Shown: positions 9,602 to 20,362 of the stretch, in pieces
Layout: the number at the start of each line of letters is the position of its first letter
Numbering within the stretch: position 1 is the stretch's first letter
NCBI GenBank assembly: GCA_025594325.1
Contig: JANHCV010000001.1
Location: forward strand, 2,914,001 to 2,978,000
Direction of reading: 5' to 3'
DNA: 64,000 bases
Source: Blastocladiella emersonii ATCC 22665
Taxonomy: Eukaryota; Blastocladiomycota; Blastocladiomycetes; Blastocladiales; Blastocladiaceae
Notes under the pieces: model-generated
Told to the model about the DNA's origin: nothing
What the model saw: the letters and a program-made list of their open reading frames with translations, nothing else
Databases searched by the model: none
Position numbers and translations under genes: made by a program

Positions 9602-11557
9602 TCATGGGGTCCGCGCAACCGTTCCCGCCGCCGCTGCTGGTGCCGCGGGACCGCCGGAGAAGCCCGCGGGAGGAGTATGACTCCGCCGCGGCGGCGGGGC
9701 CTCCGAGCCGGGCGGCGTGACCGAGGACGACGACGAGGACGACGGGTGCAGCTCGTCCTGCTCGCGGTAGTCGTGGCGCGAGTGTTGGTGGTGGTGATGG
9801 TGCGCGCGCGGGTGCTGATCCGGCCGGTAGTCGGCGAACTGCATCGACCCCGACGCGGCCGACTGGCCCTGCTGCTGCTGCTGCTGGTGGTGGTGATGCG
9901 GCGGCGGCGGGTGATGTCGATAGTAGTGCTGATTCGGGTACTGCTGTACGACGGCCGTGTCAGGGGTCGGCGGGAGCGGCGTCGCGGAGGTGCTCGCGCC
10001 GCTGTCGCTGGGCGTGACCATGTACGCGCCGGATCCAGGTCCCGATCCCGCCGCGGGCGGCATCTGCTGCGGCGGCGGTTGCTGCTGGAACACGGCGGCG
10101 CCCGTGGCGTGGATGGACCCGAGGATCCCGAGCGTGTGCAGGAGGCGGTCCTCAAGGAAGGCGACGCGCGCCTTGAGCTCGGCCTCCTTGGACTCCCAAT
10201 TGCGGCGGTCGGTGCGGCACTGGTGCAGCTCGGCCGCCAGCGTCTTGTTCTCGTCCTCGAGCTCGCGGCACCGCACCTCGAGCTCGCCCAGACGCTTGTT
10301 CTTGCGCTGCCGCGACCGCCGCGCCGCGTCCGTGTTGCGCGCGCGCTTCGCGGCTGCCGGATCGAGCGGTGGGCCGGGTGCCGGCGCGGGTGGTACTGGT
10401 GGTTGAGCAGCGACGGCCGCGGCCTCGGCAAAGTCGGCCGAGACGGGTACGGGCACGAGGACCATGGACGGCGCCGCAGCTGTCGATCCGGCGGCCGCCG
10501 CGTTGGCCGCGGCTGCTGCAGACTGGTACGCGAGCTGCTGCTGCTGGAGCTGCTGCTGGACGCGCTGCGGGTACGCGGACCGGCCGAGCGAGGCCGTCGA
10601 CGACGACGACGCGAAATGGCCGCCGGCCGCGTCGACCACGCTTGGGCCGCCGCCACTCGAACTCGACGTTCGCCGAACGGGCCCGCCGCTGTGCTGCGGC
10701 TGCTGCTGCGGGAGGAGCGGCGGCGGGATCACGCCGGCGGGCCAGGTCGCGTTGTTCATGAGCGCCTGCTGCTGTTGCTGCTGTTGCTGGATCTGCGGCT
10801 GAAGCGGGCGCGGGATCATGGCGGCGGGGTTCTGCTGACGGTTGGCCTGCTGCGCGTACATGGCCTCGGTCCCCCGCGGCGGCGACTGCTGCTGGTACGC
10901 GCCGCCCTGCCGAGCCGATGACGACGTGGTGGTGGTGGCGGCCATGAGGTCGAGCTCGCCCGTCGACTGCGCGGCGGATGGCGGCGGCGGGATCACCGAG
11001 CCCTGGTACCACGCGGCGGAGTTGTTGTTGTTGTTGTTGGCGCCCGCGGTGGCGCCCTGCGGCGGCGGCACGACGTTGTAGGTGCGGTACGTGGTCGACA
11101 GCTGCGGGCGCGCCGACTGCGCCTGCGCCTGCTGCTGCTGCGACTGCTGCTGCTGGAGGAGATACTGCTGCTGCTGGTACTGCTGCAGGCCGGGCGGCGG
11201 CGTGGAGAACAACATGCCCTCGGCCGACGGCGCGATCGCGGCGGCAGCACCTGGCTGGATGGGCAGGGACGACGCGGTGGGCGTGCCCGAGCCCGCCGCG
11301 TACCGGCCCGACGACGGCTGCTGCGACTGGACCGCGTACGCCGACGGCGAGAGCGACGGGCCCGACGAGGACGTGGCGGTGGCCATGGTCGCGGAGGAGG
11401 AGGGGACCGTGAGGTACTGCTGGAAGCCGATGGCGGGGACCGAGGCCGAGGCGTCCTCGTGCTGGTGATGTTGCTGCTGTTGCTGCTGCGACATGGTGGC
11501 CGCGGCTACTGCCAGGTACAGTGGGATCGTGAGGTGGTGGTCGCTGCTGGTGGACAT
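9602..11557 (-). CDS. bZIP transcription factor with Gcn4-type basic region
   Basis: This single-exon gene gives 651 aa from the ATG at 11557 (MSTSSDHHLT); the open frame extends further upstream, but this is the first ATG after the TATA box. It is a nuclear DNA-binding factor. The basic region at about residues 403-420 reads KRARNTDAARRSRQRKNKRL, very close to the Gcn4/CpcA basic region. A leucine zipper and extended coiled coil (LEVRCRELEDENKTLAAEL) follow. The rest is Gln/Ala/Pro/Ser low complexity with long poly-Gln tracts and a His-rich segment after the zipper. Unlike Gcn4, whose bZIP is at the extreme C-terminus, about 180 residues follow here. Binding to TGACTCA and a role in amino-acid control are inferred from the basic region and from the neighbouring ARG1 gene. 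Confidence 0.82.
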   Translation of the reverse strand: MSTSSDHHLTIPLYLAVAAATMSQQQQQQHHQHEDASASVPAIGFQQYLTVPSSSATMATATSSSGPSLSPSAYAVQSQQPSSGRYAAGSGTPTASSLPIQPGAAAAIAPSAEGMLFSTPPPGLQQYQQQQYLLQQQQSQQQQAQAQSARPQLSTTYRTYNVVPPPQGATAGANNNNNNSAAWYQGSVIPPPPSAAQSTGELDLMAATTTTSSSARQGGAYQQQSPPRGTEAMYAQQANRQQNPAAMIPRPLQPQIQQQQQQQQALMNNATWPAGVIPPPLLPQQQPQHSGGPVRRTSSSSGGGPSVVDAAGGHFASSSSTASLGRSAYPQRVQQQLQQQQLAYQSAAAAANAAAAGSTAAAPSMVLVPVPVSADFAEAAAVAAQPPVPPAPAPGPPLDPAAAKRARNTDAARRSRQRKNKRLGELEVRCRELEDENKTLAAELHQCRTDRRNWESKEAELKARVAFLEDRLLHTLGILGSIHATGAAVFQQQPPPQQMPPAAGSGPGSGAYMVTPSDSGASTSATPLPPTPDTAVVQQYPNQHYYRHHPPPPHHHHQQQQQQGQSAASGSMQFADYRPDQHPRAHHHHHQHSRHDYREQDELHPSSSSSSSVTPPGSEAPPPRRSHTPPAGFSGGPAAPAAAAGTVARTP

Positions 11558-12248
11558 GGTCGCGGTCGTGGGCGGGTTTGTGCGCGAGCGCGAGGCAGCG
11601 GCCGTACCAGAAGGGTGGCGAAAATGGAGGTTGGACGCGCGTGGGCGGGCGATGACGCGTGTGTGATCAGGGCGACGCGCGGGGCGAGGTGATCCACGGG
11701 CAGGGCGAAAACCAGGGCACGCGGACTGGTTGGCGGGAAACCTGGATATGGGTCCCAGTCCTGAATGACGGGCGGCGTATATATACAGTGGAGCACGTAT
11801 AAGGGAGAGGGAGCCGGTGGAGAGGGAGGCGAGCCTGAGAAAGCTTGCGGGCTGGCTGCCCTGCCGTCGCCGCGCGTGAGCAAGTCCACGGCGACGGCGA
11901 CGGAGGCGGGCCCCGACGCGGTCGCGAGCGACAGGCGGGACGCGTCGCGCGACGATCGAGGCCACGTCACGCTGCATCGCGCCCCCGAGCTTAAGCGGAG
12001 GACTCGTTGCGCGGCGCGACGCAACGTGACTCACCGTGCGTCACTCTGACGGAGAACGGGTCCCTGCCGGAACGCGAATTCCTAAGCTGCGCCACCACCA
12101 CCGCGTCGCCGATCGAGGGCCAGCCCGCCGACTGAGACCATAGTCGTCGCTCCTCAAACCAGTCGTGCGCAGCGAACCGCGTTCTTGTTGGATTCAAAAC
12201 GAGTTTACATGTTTGCTTATACATAACGCGATCTCGCACCAACGCGCC
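11558..12248 (-). promoter_or_regulatory. Upstream region of the bZIP gene: TATA box and a perfect TGACTCA
   Basis: A GTATATATAC box occupies 11777-11786, about 220 bp before the bZIP ATG. A perfect Gcn4/AP-1 site TGACTCA lies at 12027-12033. Between the TATA box and the chosen start I find no other ATG on the minus strand, so a leader starting near this TATA would lack the upstream ORFs typical of GCN4. The distal part overlaps the 3' flank of the next minus-strand gene. Confidence 0.5.
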
Positions 12249-15112
12249 TTAGTCGCACAGCGTGTCGCGCGCGTGGTGCGGCGACCGCGCCGACTTGAGC
12301 GTCGTGTCGTCGAACCCGGTCCACGAGAAGCCCGACGCCTGCGACGACCGGCGCGACCGGAACGGCGACGGCGCGTACTCGTGGACGCTCTCGCGGCGCC
12401 CGCCGAGGCCAGACCGCGGGAGGGACCCGCCGCCGAGCGACGCGCTGCGGATCGTCGACGCGTGCGAGATGCGCTTGCGCGCCACGTCCGGGTCGGCCTC
12501 GGCCCACAGCTGGCGGATGTGCGTCGTGGGCGACGTGTTGGCGGCGGCGGCCGACTGCGGGAGGATCGGCGACGCCGAGAACCCGAGCTCGCCGGCAACG
12601 CCCACGGCGGACGACCCAGACCCGGACAGCTGCGAGGTGATTTCGTGGGCGATGGACATGGCCGCGTCGCGGTCGAGGCACACGCGCGGGAAGCACCCGC
12701 GGTCGCCCGACCGCACGTTGATGCCGAGGCACCAGTTGTCCTGGTAGCACTCGAGCACCTGCACGTCGTCGCCGACCTCGAGCCGCACCTCGTCCTCCAT
12801 CTCGGGCACGTACGGAATGTACACGGTCGCAATCGACCCGCTGCCGCCCGGGACTGCCGTCATGGCGCGCGCGGGGGCCATGGTCGGGATCAGCGTCGTG
12901 CTGAGCGACGACTCCGAGTCCCACGACGACGCCGACGACGACGCGAGATCGGACGACATCATGGACGCCCGCGTCACGCCCGTGTCGGGCATCGGCACCA
13001 TCGCCGGGTCGACGCCAAAGTGCAGCGACGCCTCGGACAGCCGGCGGCCCGGCGGGTACGCCGGCACCACGTCCGCGTCCGGCGCGGCCGGCGCGCCGAG
13101 GTCGAGCGTCGAGATCCCGCGGTCGCCGCGCAGACCCTGCTGCTGCATGTTCTGGTGCTGTGCAAACCCACCGCCGCGCGAAGCGGCCGCGACGCCGGGC
13201 ATGGCCATGGGCATCGGCACCAGCGCCGGCGGCATGCTCGACGAGACAAACTGCGGCGACCGCGACCCGGGCGCGCCCTTGCCGCCCGCGGCGAGCGCGT
13301 CCTGGTCCCTGGCCTGCTGCTGGCGGCGGCGGTACATGAACCCGCCGACGGCCGCGAGGATCACGGCGCCCGCCGACACCGTCGACGCGATGGTGATGGT
13401 CGACGAGCTGCTGCCATCGCCGTTGACCGCGGCGGCGCCGGTCGCCGAGGAGCCGGAACCGGTCACGCCGTTGTTGTCGGCTCCGCCCTGCGACGGGGAG
13501 ATGGGCGTGTTGACGACCGACGGATCGGTCCCCGCGGCGTTGGCCTCGCCCGGCCGGTTCGCCGGGTCGGGCTTGGACACGTCCGACTGCACAATCGACT
13601 GCCCCGCGTCCTCGTTCTTGTTGCGGCCGGCGGGCGCGGGCGGGACCGCCGAGGCGGCCGGCGGCGGGATCGCAATGGTCTCGGTGCCGATCACAATCGA
13701 CGCGGGCGGCTTGGGCGGCGGCGTCGCACTCGTGCTGGTACTGCTAGCGGTGGCCGACGGGACGGGGTCGGCCAGGACGGGGAGCGACGGCGCAGGGACT
13801 CCGGAAGCCGAAACAGCGGGCGACGAGGACGAAGCGGAGGTCGCCGAGGTCGAGGTGGAGGAGGTAGCGGCTGGGGGAGGCGCGACGAGGGCGGGCGGGA
13901 AGGGGCTCGAGACTGCGGCCGGCGCAGACGATGTCAATGAGGTAGTAGTAGAACTCGCCGCCGTGGACGCAGGCTCGGGCGCGCCGGGCTCCTTGGGCGA
14001 CGTCGGCGGAGCAACCGGGTCGCGCGGGGCGACCGGGTCCACGATCGCCTTGGGCGGCTCGGGGCGAGGCGACGACGAGGGCGGCGGGGTGATCGGGTTC
14101 ACGGTCGCGGCATCGTTGCGCGGGACCGTCGCGGTCACGGACACGATGCTCGAGGCGGTCGGGACCGGCGACAGGTTCGCGGCGGCCGAGGATGTGGTGG
14201 TGGTGGTGGTCTCGATGGGCGGCGGAGGGCGCGCCGTCACGGTGGCCTGCGCGGGGAGCGAGCTCGAGGATGGACTCGACGGCGGCGCGAGAGCGGCCGC
14301 AGACGAGGTGGTGCTCGTCGTGGTCGTCGTGGTCGTCGAGGTCGTGGTCGTCGACGAAGAGGTGGCCGTGCTCGTCGTGGACGTCGACGATGAAGGCGTC
14401 GCCGAGGCAGACGGCTTGAGCTGTGCCGCAGACGACGACGTCGTCGTCGTCGTGGTCGAGGAACTAGTCGAAACCGCGGTCGTCGAGGACGCCGATGCCG
14501 ATGAGATCCGCGACGCGGCCGAAGCGCTCGTGCTGGCCGAGCTTGTCGGGGACACGGCCGCGGCGGACGACCGGCTCGACGGCGCGGGCTCCTTCGGCTT
14601 GCGCGGAGTCACCGTAGTGGTGGGCGCGGCGGCCGAGGAGGCGGAGATGGTGGCGGTGGCCGAGGCCGAGGACGAAATGGGGGCCGCGGAACTCGAAGCA
14701 GAGGCCGATGGCGCAGCACGAGGGACCGCCTACATTGCATTATTTTTACGCGCCTTGCCGTCAGTTCTCCGCGGTCCGTTCAACCGCCTAGCAAAGATGA
14801 ACGTACCAGATTCGCTGTGCTCGAGGACGATGGAGGAGGATTGGGAGGGGCCTTCTTGCGGTTGGCGACGGCCGTGGCCGTGGTCGCGGTCGTGGTCGCT
14901 GCGGTGGTCGGCACCGCGGCCGCGCGGCTCGCAATCGACGTCGGCGGCGACGATGGCGACACCGAGCTCGGTGCAACGAGCGCCGACGACGAAGCCGTCG
15001 AGATGGCAGCGGCCGTCGACGCACGGCCGGCGGGCGCACCCGAGGCGCCGGCGGCCGGGAGCGTCAGCGTCGCCAGGACGCAGACCAGCAGGGTGACGAG
15101 TTTGTGGGACAT
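12249..15112 (-). CDS. Single-pass mucin-like membrane protein with cytoplasmic SH3 domain (A)
   Basis: Two exons (15112-14807, 14729-12249; 77-nt intron GTACGT...TAG) give 928 aa. The start is followed by a classic signal peptide (MSHKLVTLLVCVLATLTLPA). About 500 Ser/Thr/Ala/Pro-rich residues resemble a heavily O-glycosylated ectodomain. One transmembrane helix lies near residue 545 (VSAGAVILAAVGGFMY) and ends in a basic stop-transfer RRRQQQ. A disordered tail follows, with an SH3 domain at about 733-790 (EDEVRLEVGDDVQVLE, DNWCLGINV, GCFPRVCL) and 130 more residues after it. The layout recalls fungal membrane sensors such as the Msb2 mucin and Sho1 SH3 proteins combined in one chain. A signalling or wall-sensing role is inference. 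A protein of the same layout is at 18288-20213. Confidence 0.72.
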
Positions 15113-15914
15113 GGCGGTGGCGGGTCTGCACCGACCGACCAGCGGTTGGAGGATGTAGGGCGAAGCGAGACGATGCGGTGGTCCGTCCGGCGGACGAGTG
15201 GGGGCAGGATGGTACAGGGGGAAGCGGGGCGGAGAAGACGATGCGCGCAATCCCAAGGCCAGCTCGGGACAGGTGGGGAGAGCGAGCGTCGGGGCGGGTG
15301 CGGCGAGCAAGTCGATGCGATGCTGTCGTTGTTACGAGGCACGATGTCGGGGTCGGGGGCGAGGGCGGGCGGGTAGCGGCTGGACGCGGCAGGCGAGCGA
15401 GGACGAGACGCCAGCCGGTGGCGTCGTCAGTGTCGACGGCGAGGCGTGAGGACTGCAGGAGCGATGCAGAGCGGGAAGGTGGAAGGAGAAGAGGACGACG
15501 ACGAGGTCGAAGAGGTCGAGGACAACGAACGCCGCGGCGCCGACGACGTCAGGGCTGCTGCGGCTTGGCCGGAGGGCTTGACCAGCAGCCCCCGCCACCA
15601 TTGATTCTGTGATTCGTGGCGTCCATCGGCACTCGAGCCGCACGTCCGCGCTCGCGCGCGTCGTCGCCCAAGAGAGAGGCGGGAACGCGGGTATGGGAAG
15701 CTGGGCTGACATCGCGACGGGGGCCGTCGCCGTCCATCGCCGCGCGGCCGGCCCTCACAAACGCGCGAGTACCTGGCCGTGAATGCAGGGATCGCCGGGT
15801 GTGCATCGCAGCGGTGGCAGTGCGGGTGCGAGTCTCACGGGGAGCTCAGGGTACGCGCAAGGGCGAAAAGTGATCCAGAACTGTGTGTATTCAGCGTAAG
15901 CGCGCGCGTCGAGA
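15113..15914. other. Intergenic region: leader of SH3 protein A and 3' flank of CSTF1
   Basis: The minus strand is pyrimidine-rich near SH3 protein A, consistent with its 5' leader. I see no convincing gene, RNA or repeat. Confidence 0.45.
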
Positions 15915-17440
15915 TCAAGAGGCGTCGCGGTCGAGGCCCCAGGAGCAGAACCGGCCGTCATCACTACGAGTGCGCGAGCGAGGTCAGTCAGGATCGGGGA
16001 GGTTTGTACAGAGCAGATCACGGCGTACCCGAACGCGAGGATCGAGGGCGACGTGTGGCCGGCCGCGACGCGGACCGTGGGCACCTGCGGGGAGACGCCG
16101 TCAAAGTGTTCGACGGTGTTGCCCGTGATGGCATCCCACGCAACGACGCGGTCCTTTTCGTCGGTGGCGATGATGTGCTGCTCGTCCCACGAGAAGCAGG
16201 CCTGCGGGCCGGGGGCGAGCGTGGTGGCGGGGCCCGAGCGCGGGACGAGGGTGTGGCCGCGCGACGCGCCGTAGTAGGCCTTGCGGGTGCGACCGCTGCT
16301 GGCCTCCCACAGGCGCACGGTGCCGTCGGTGCCGCCGGTCAGGACGTAGGCACCCGATTTCGACCAGGCGAGCGAGGTGACGCGCTGGCCGTTGTGGGCA
16401 GCCTTCCACGTCGCGGTGCACTTGCCCGAGGTGGCGTCCCACAGGCGGACGGCGCCGTCGGCCGAGGCGGTGGCGGCGAGGCGGCCGTCGGCGGCGATGC
16501 GGACCGAGGTGATGGCGTTGCCGACGCCGCCGACATTGTCGTCGCTGGAGCCGGGCGAGGCGAGGAAGCACTTGAAGGTCTGGATGTCGTACATGCGCAG
16601 TGCGGCGTGGGCGGTGCCGGCGAGGATGAACTGGCCGCCCGGGTGGAAGGCGATTGAGTAGACGGGGTAGCTGTCGCTAACGTAGCGGAACGACTTGCGC
16701 GAGGCGGTCTTGGCCACGTCGTAGAGGCGGATCTGGTGGTCCTCGGAGCACGAGGCGAGGATCATGTTGCTCGGGTGGAACGACAGATCGTGCACGACGC
16801 CGCCCGTCTCGACGAGCGACTTGAACACGGGACCGTCCTCGTACTCGCCGGGCACAGCGCCCCGCTGCGCGTACTCGGAGCCGCGCGCGCGGTGGCGGCC
16901 GGTCGCCGTGTCGAGCAGCACGTCCACGTCCATGACGCGGATGGTGGCGTCAAAGGCGGAGGTGGCGACAAACTTGCCGTCCCAGCTGTACACGGCCGAG
17001 GTGAGCGGGCCCGAGTGCTTGCCGGCGAACCCGGGCGAGTACTTTGGGAAGGGCACGCTGCCCGCGCCCTCTGGCCTTGGCTCCTCGGGGAACACGAGGT
17101 GCTTACCGTACAAGGGTGCGTCGTCCGAGCCGGGGACGGAATCGAGCCCCGGCTCGCCCTTGATGGCAACGGCGGCGGCGGGGCGGAGCGACTCGAGCGG
17201 CTGATCCGCAATGGGCATGGCGACGGTCGCGTTGGCAATGGCGGCGGCGGCGTCGGAGGCGAGCATGTACTCGCCGTCCTCGACGCGCTTGCCGAGGGCC
17301 AGCAGCTCGGCCAGCCGCGGCGAGGGGTCGAGCGAGTAGTCGCTGAGCCCCGTGGCGGTGGCCACGACCTGGGCGATCGACGCGTGGTCGTACTCCTGCA
17401 GCTGCGCGACGATCAGCTGGAGCACGTCGTCGCGGTCCAT
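15915..17440 (-). CDS. CSTF1: Cleavage stimulation factor subunit 1 (CstF-50)
   Basis: Exons 17440-16029 and 15963-15915 (65-nt intron) give 486 aa. CstF-50 is the WD40 subunit of the CstF complex, which binds GU-rich sequence downstream of poly(A) sites in nuclear mRNA 3'-end formation. The N-terminus has the homodimerisation helices (DVLQLIVAQLQEYDHASIAQ). From about residue 130 a seven-bladed WD40 propeller follows, with KHSGPLTSAVYSWDGKFVAT, SFHPSNMILASCSEDHQIRL, YDIQTFKCFLASPGSSDDN and ATASADGAVRLWD. Splicing the last intron is needed to finish the final blade (AFGDDGRFCSWGL), matching the family ending; without it the frame runs into unrelated sequence. The gene is divergent from SH3 protein B. 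Confidence 0.9.
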
Positions 17441-18287
17441 GGTGTTGATTCGTTGCACGGAGTCTAGCGGGATGCGGAATCGTCGCAAGGTGAGGGTCGA
17501 GAGCCGTGACGGCGGCGGACGCGACGGGGACGCGCCAACGCAAGGGCAAGCGGCGCGGCGATCGCGCACGTGATGCGAAACGCGGATCTGTGGCGCACGC
17601 TTCCTGCGTTTCAGCGCAGGTGGCTTCCGCCGAACCGCTCCACTCGCTGCTGCGACCGACGGTCCCGAGTGCCGTCGACGCCGCCGACCGCGCTGCTCGC
17701 CCGCACAACTTTTCGCTATACAACTAGACGCGCAACTCGCCGCACTCGGACCGCCCGTCGCCCCTCCTCGCGACCACGGACTCTGCGCAACTCGCTCGGC
17801 GACCCTCGACTCGTCGCTTGCGCCGCCGCGACCGCCGCCACGGACCACTGAACTGGCACTCATTGGTGGGCCCACCACCTCCACCGCCGCTTGGTCGCAA
17901 AGCCCGGCCCCTCGTACTCCGCTGCTGTCACAACTCGACCGCTTGCGAGCGTGCGCCCATCGTTGCGCCCTCCCCGCGGCCCGGTCGGCCTCAGCACCCT
18001 CGCACTCGCCCGCGCCCATCCCGCAGCCGTGACTGCGCTCCGCCGCGCCGCTCATCTCCTCCCCGACCGTCGGCTTCCAATCTGGCCCGCTCGCTGCCGA
18101 TGCTCCATCGTCTGCTGCGCGCTTGAACCGTCGTCCTGATCCTGTCTGCGCCTGCGCCCGCGACTGCCCGCCTGCCGTCGCTGCGCCCATCGCGGACCCT
18201 CGCTCCTCTCTCCATTCGACCTCTTCCATAGACCTTAGACTCGCCCGCGTACTCTTTCTCCTCCCACTCCCTCCCTCCCCTCAAACC
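17441..18287. promoter_or_regulatory. Divergent intergenic region between CSTF1 and SH3 protein B
   Basis: It holds both 5' leaders. The right half is pyrimidine-rich on the plus strand up to the SH3 protein start. I see no clear TATA box and no gene. Confidence 0.45.
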
Positions 18288-20213
18288 ATGGCCGCCCGCT
18301 CCCGACTCGCACCACGGGTCCTCGCCGGCGCCCTCGTGCTCGTGCTCCTCGTCGCCGTCGCCCCCGCACCCTCGACCGCCGCGTGTGTCTCGCTGCAGGG
18401 GTCCAAGACGTGCCCCGGCTACCCGGTCGGCGTCGGCGTCGACTCCAACATGACCTGGGTCCTCGCCAAGATCGGCAACTACTTCAACAAGCTGCCGCCA
18501 AACACCCCCGCCGAGGACATCCACAAGGTCTCCATCGCCAACGTCCAGGACTTTGACCGCGTCATGACCGACATCGTGCCCAAGCTGCCCGTCGCCCCGC
18601 TCTTCTCCGGGTGCAACGTGCCGCGCGACTACCTCGTACGACTGCTCGCCCATTCTCGCGGTACTCCGACCCGCTGCTCACCCATCACACATCCCATCGC
18701 GTAGCGCTACTACAACGCCTTTGTCTGCACGTGGATCGTCCAGGCCTCGTCGGGCACCTGCACCGGCAACAACGTCCCGGCCACCGTCATGTGCCGCGAC
18801 TCGACCGTCGGCTTCTTCCAGAGCATCGCCGCCGCCCTCAACTCGTCCGCCATCTGCCCCGGCATCGACCCCGTCCGCTCCGCCGCCGTCTACAACGCCA
18901 CCAACGTGCTCATGGCCCCCTACGTCACCCCCAACAAGAACTCGGTCAGCGAGTTCTACAACGGCCAGCCGGGCGCCTGCTCCACGGGGGAGCTGATCCA
19001 GGCCAGCACCACCTGCGGCTACGGCTCCGAGGACGCCGCCTGCGACGCCGGCTGCGTCTCGGCCTCGTGCAGCGCGCTCTCTACGGGCGCCATCATCGGC
19101 ATCGTCATCGCCGCTATCGTCATCGTGGCCGGCCTCGCCGCCGCCGCCTTCTTCTACCTCCGCCGCCAGCGCGACGCACGCGACGGGAAGCTCGGCATGA
19201 ACCGCGGCGCACCCTACGGCGGCCAAATGTACCAGCAGAACAACTCGGCACCGCGCCTCGATGTCCCGATTCCCGACTCGCCCCTTGTCCAGACCCCCAT
19301 GATGAACCGTTTCGGCCGCCAGTCCTTTATTCCCGGCCAGCACCAGCAGCAGCTCCCGCCCAACGCGGCCCAGATCCCGGCCCTGCAGGCCTACGGCAAC
19401 CTGTCCGGCAAGGCGTCCAACCTCTCGGCCAACGGGTCCAGCAACAACGCTGCCGGCCAGGGGCCCACGCCGCAACAGTTCAGCCAGCTCGAGTCCTACT
19501 ACTCGATCATGGGCGCCATGCCCAACCAGCAGCAGCAGCAGCAGCAGCAGTACCAGGCCCCCGCTGCCCTCAACATGCCGCCGATCCCGCCCGAGCCACC
19601 AGCAACCACGGCGGCGGCCACGTCGCGCGGCAACAAGACGCTGTCGACGGCCACGGGGCTCACCGCCATGGACCCGCGGTCCGCCGTCGACATGCTGTCG
19701 GCGCTCGTGCGCGATGACCCGACCATGTCGCGGTCCGCAACACCGCCAGGGCTCAGCAGCGGCGCGGGGAACCGGACCACGGTCAACACGGAGCCGATGC
19801 ACGCGCTGCAGCGCATGGTCAACTCGCAGACGCCGCCGCCATCGTTGCCGCCGTCGCAGCCCGCGAGCATGCCGCTGCCGCCGCCGTCGGACCCGCCCAC
19901 GACGGCCAAGTCGATTCCGTCGTCCATCAAGGGCAACGTCATGACCGTGTCGGCGCACTTTGAGCCCGACCTCTCGGACGAGCTCGCCGTCACGGTCGGC
20001 GACCGCGTGCGCATCCTCAAGGTGTTCGACGACGACTGGGTCCTGGTCGGCCTGCTGTCGCCGTACGACGAGGTGCTCGCCAAGGGCATGGTCCCGCTGT
20101 GCGTCTTCGAGGAGTTTGCCAGCGCGCGCGCCATGTCCGTCGTCAGCGGGACTGCCTCGGCCATCTCGGAGCTCCCGCTGCGACGCATGTCCGCGCACTA
20201 CAACTTCAAGTAG
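18288..20213 (+). CDS. Single-pass membrane protein with Cys-rich ectodomain and C-terminal SH3 domain (B)
   Basis: Exons 18288-18635 and 18705-20213 (69-nt intron) give 618 aa. A signal peptide (RVLAGALVLVLLVAVAPAP) precedes an ectodomain of about 210 residues with about a dozen cysteines (CVSLQGSKTC; TWIVQASSGTC; CDAGCVSASC). The transmembrane helix at about 243-265 (GAIIGIVIAAIVIVAGLAAA) ends in YLRRQRD. A Gln/Pro-rich cytoplasmic region with a short poly-Gln run leads to an SH3 domain at about 527-590 (LSDELAVTVGDRVRILK, DDDWVLVGL, GMVPLCVFEEF). The ectodomain may be a ligand-binding or adhesive module, but I do not recognise the family. The gene shares overall design, but not ectodomain, with the protein at 12249-15112, on the opposite side of CSTF1. 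Confidence 0.75.
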
Positions 20214-20362
20214 TTTGCGTCGTACCCGACCCTTTTTGTGATCTGTCCGTCCCACTCTCCATAGAGCACCCCCGTGCCACCGTGTGTATTCCCCTCCCCT
20301 CCTCTCTATTGCACCGTTTTGATTGCGCTCCCTCGACCCGAATGTATTTTACTTTCTCATCA

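Noticed and set aside
12165-15096. Long plus-strand frames opposite SH3 protein A
   Set aside because: Low-complexity complements of Ser/Thr/Ala codons; the minus-strand reading has a signal peptide, TM and SH3 domain.
17441-18229. Long N-terminal extension of the CSTF1 frame
   Set aside because: Upstream of the conserved dimerisation helix the sequence is random-looking and would overlap the divergent promoter.
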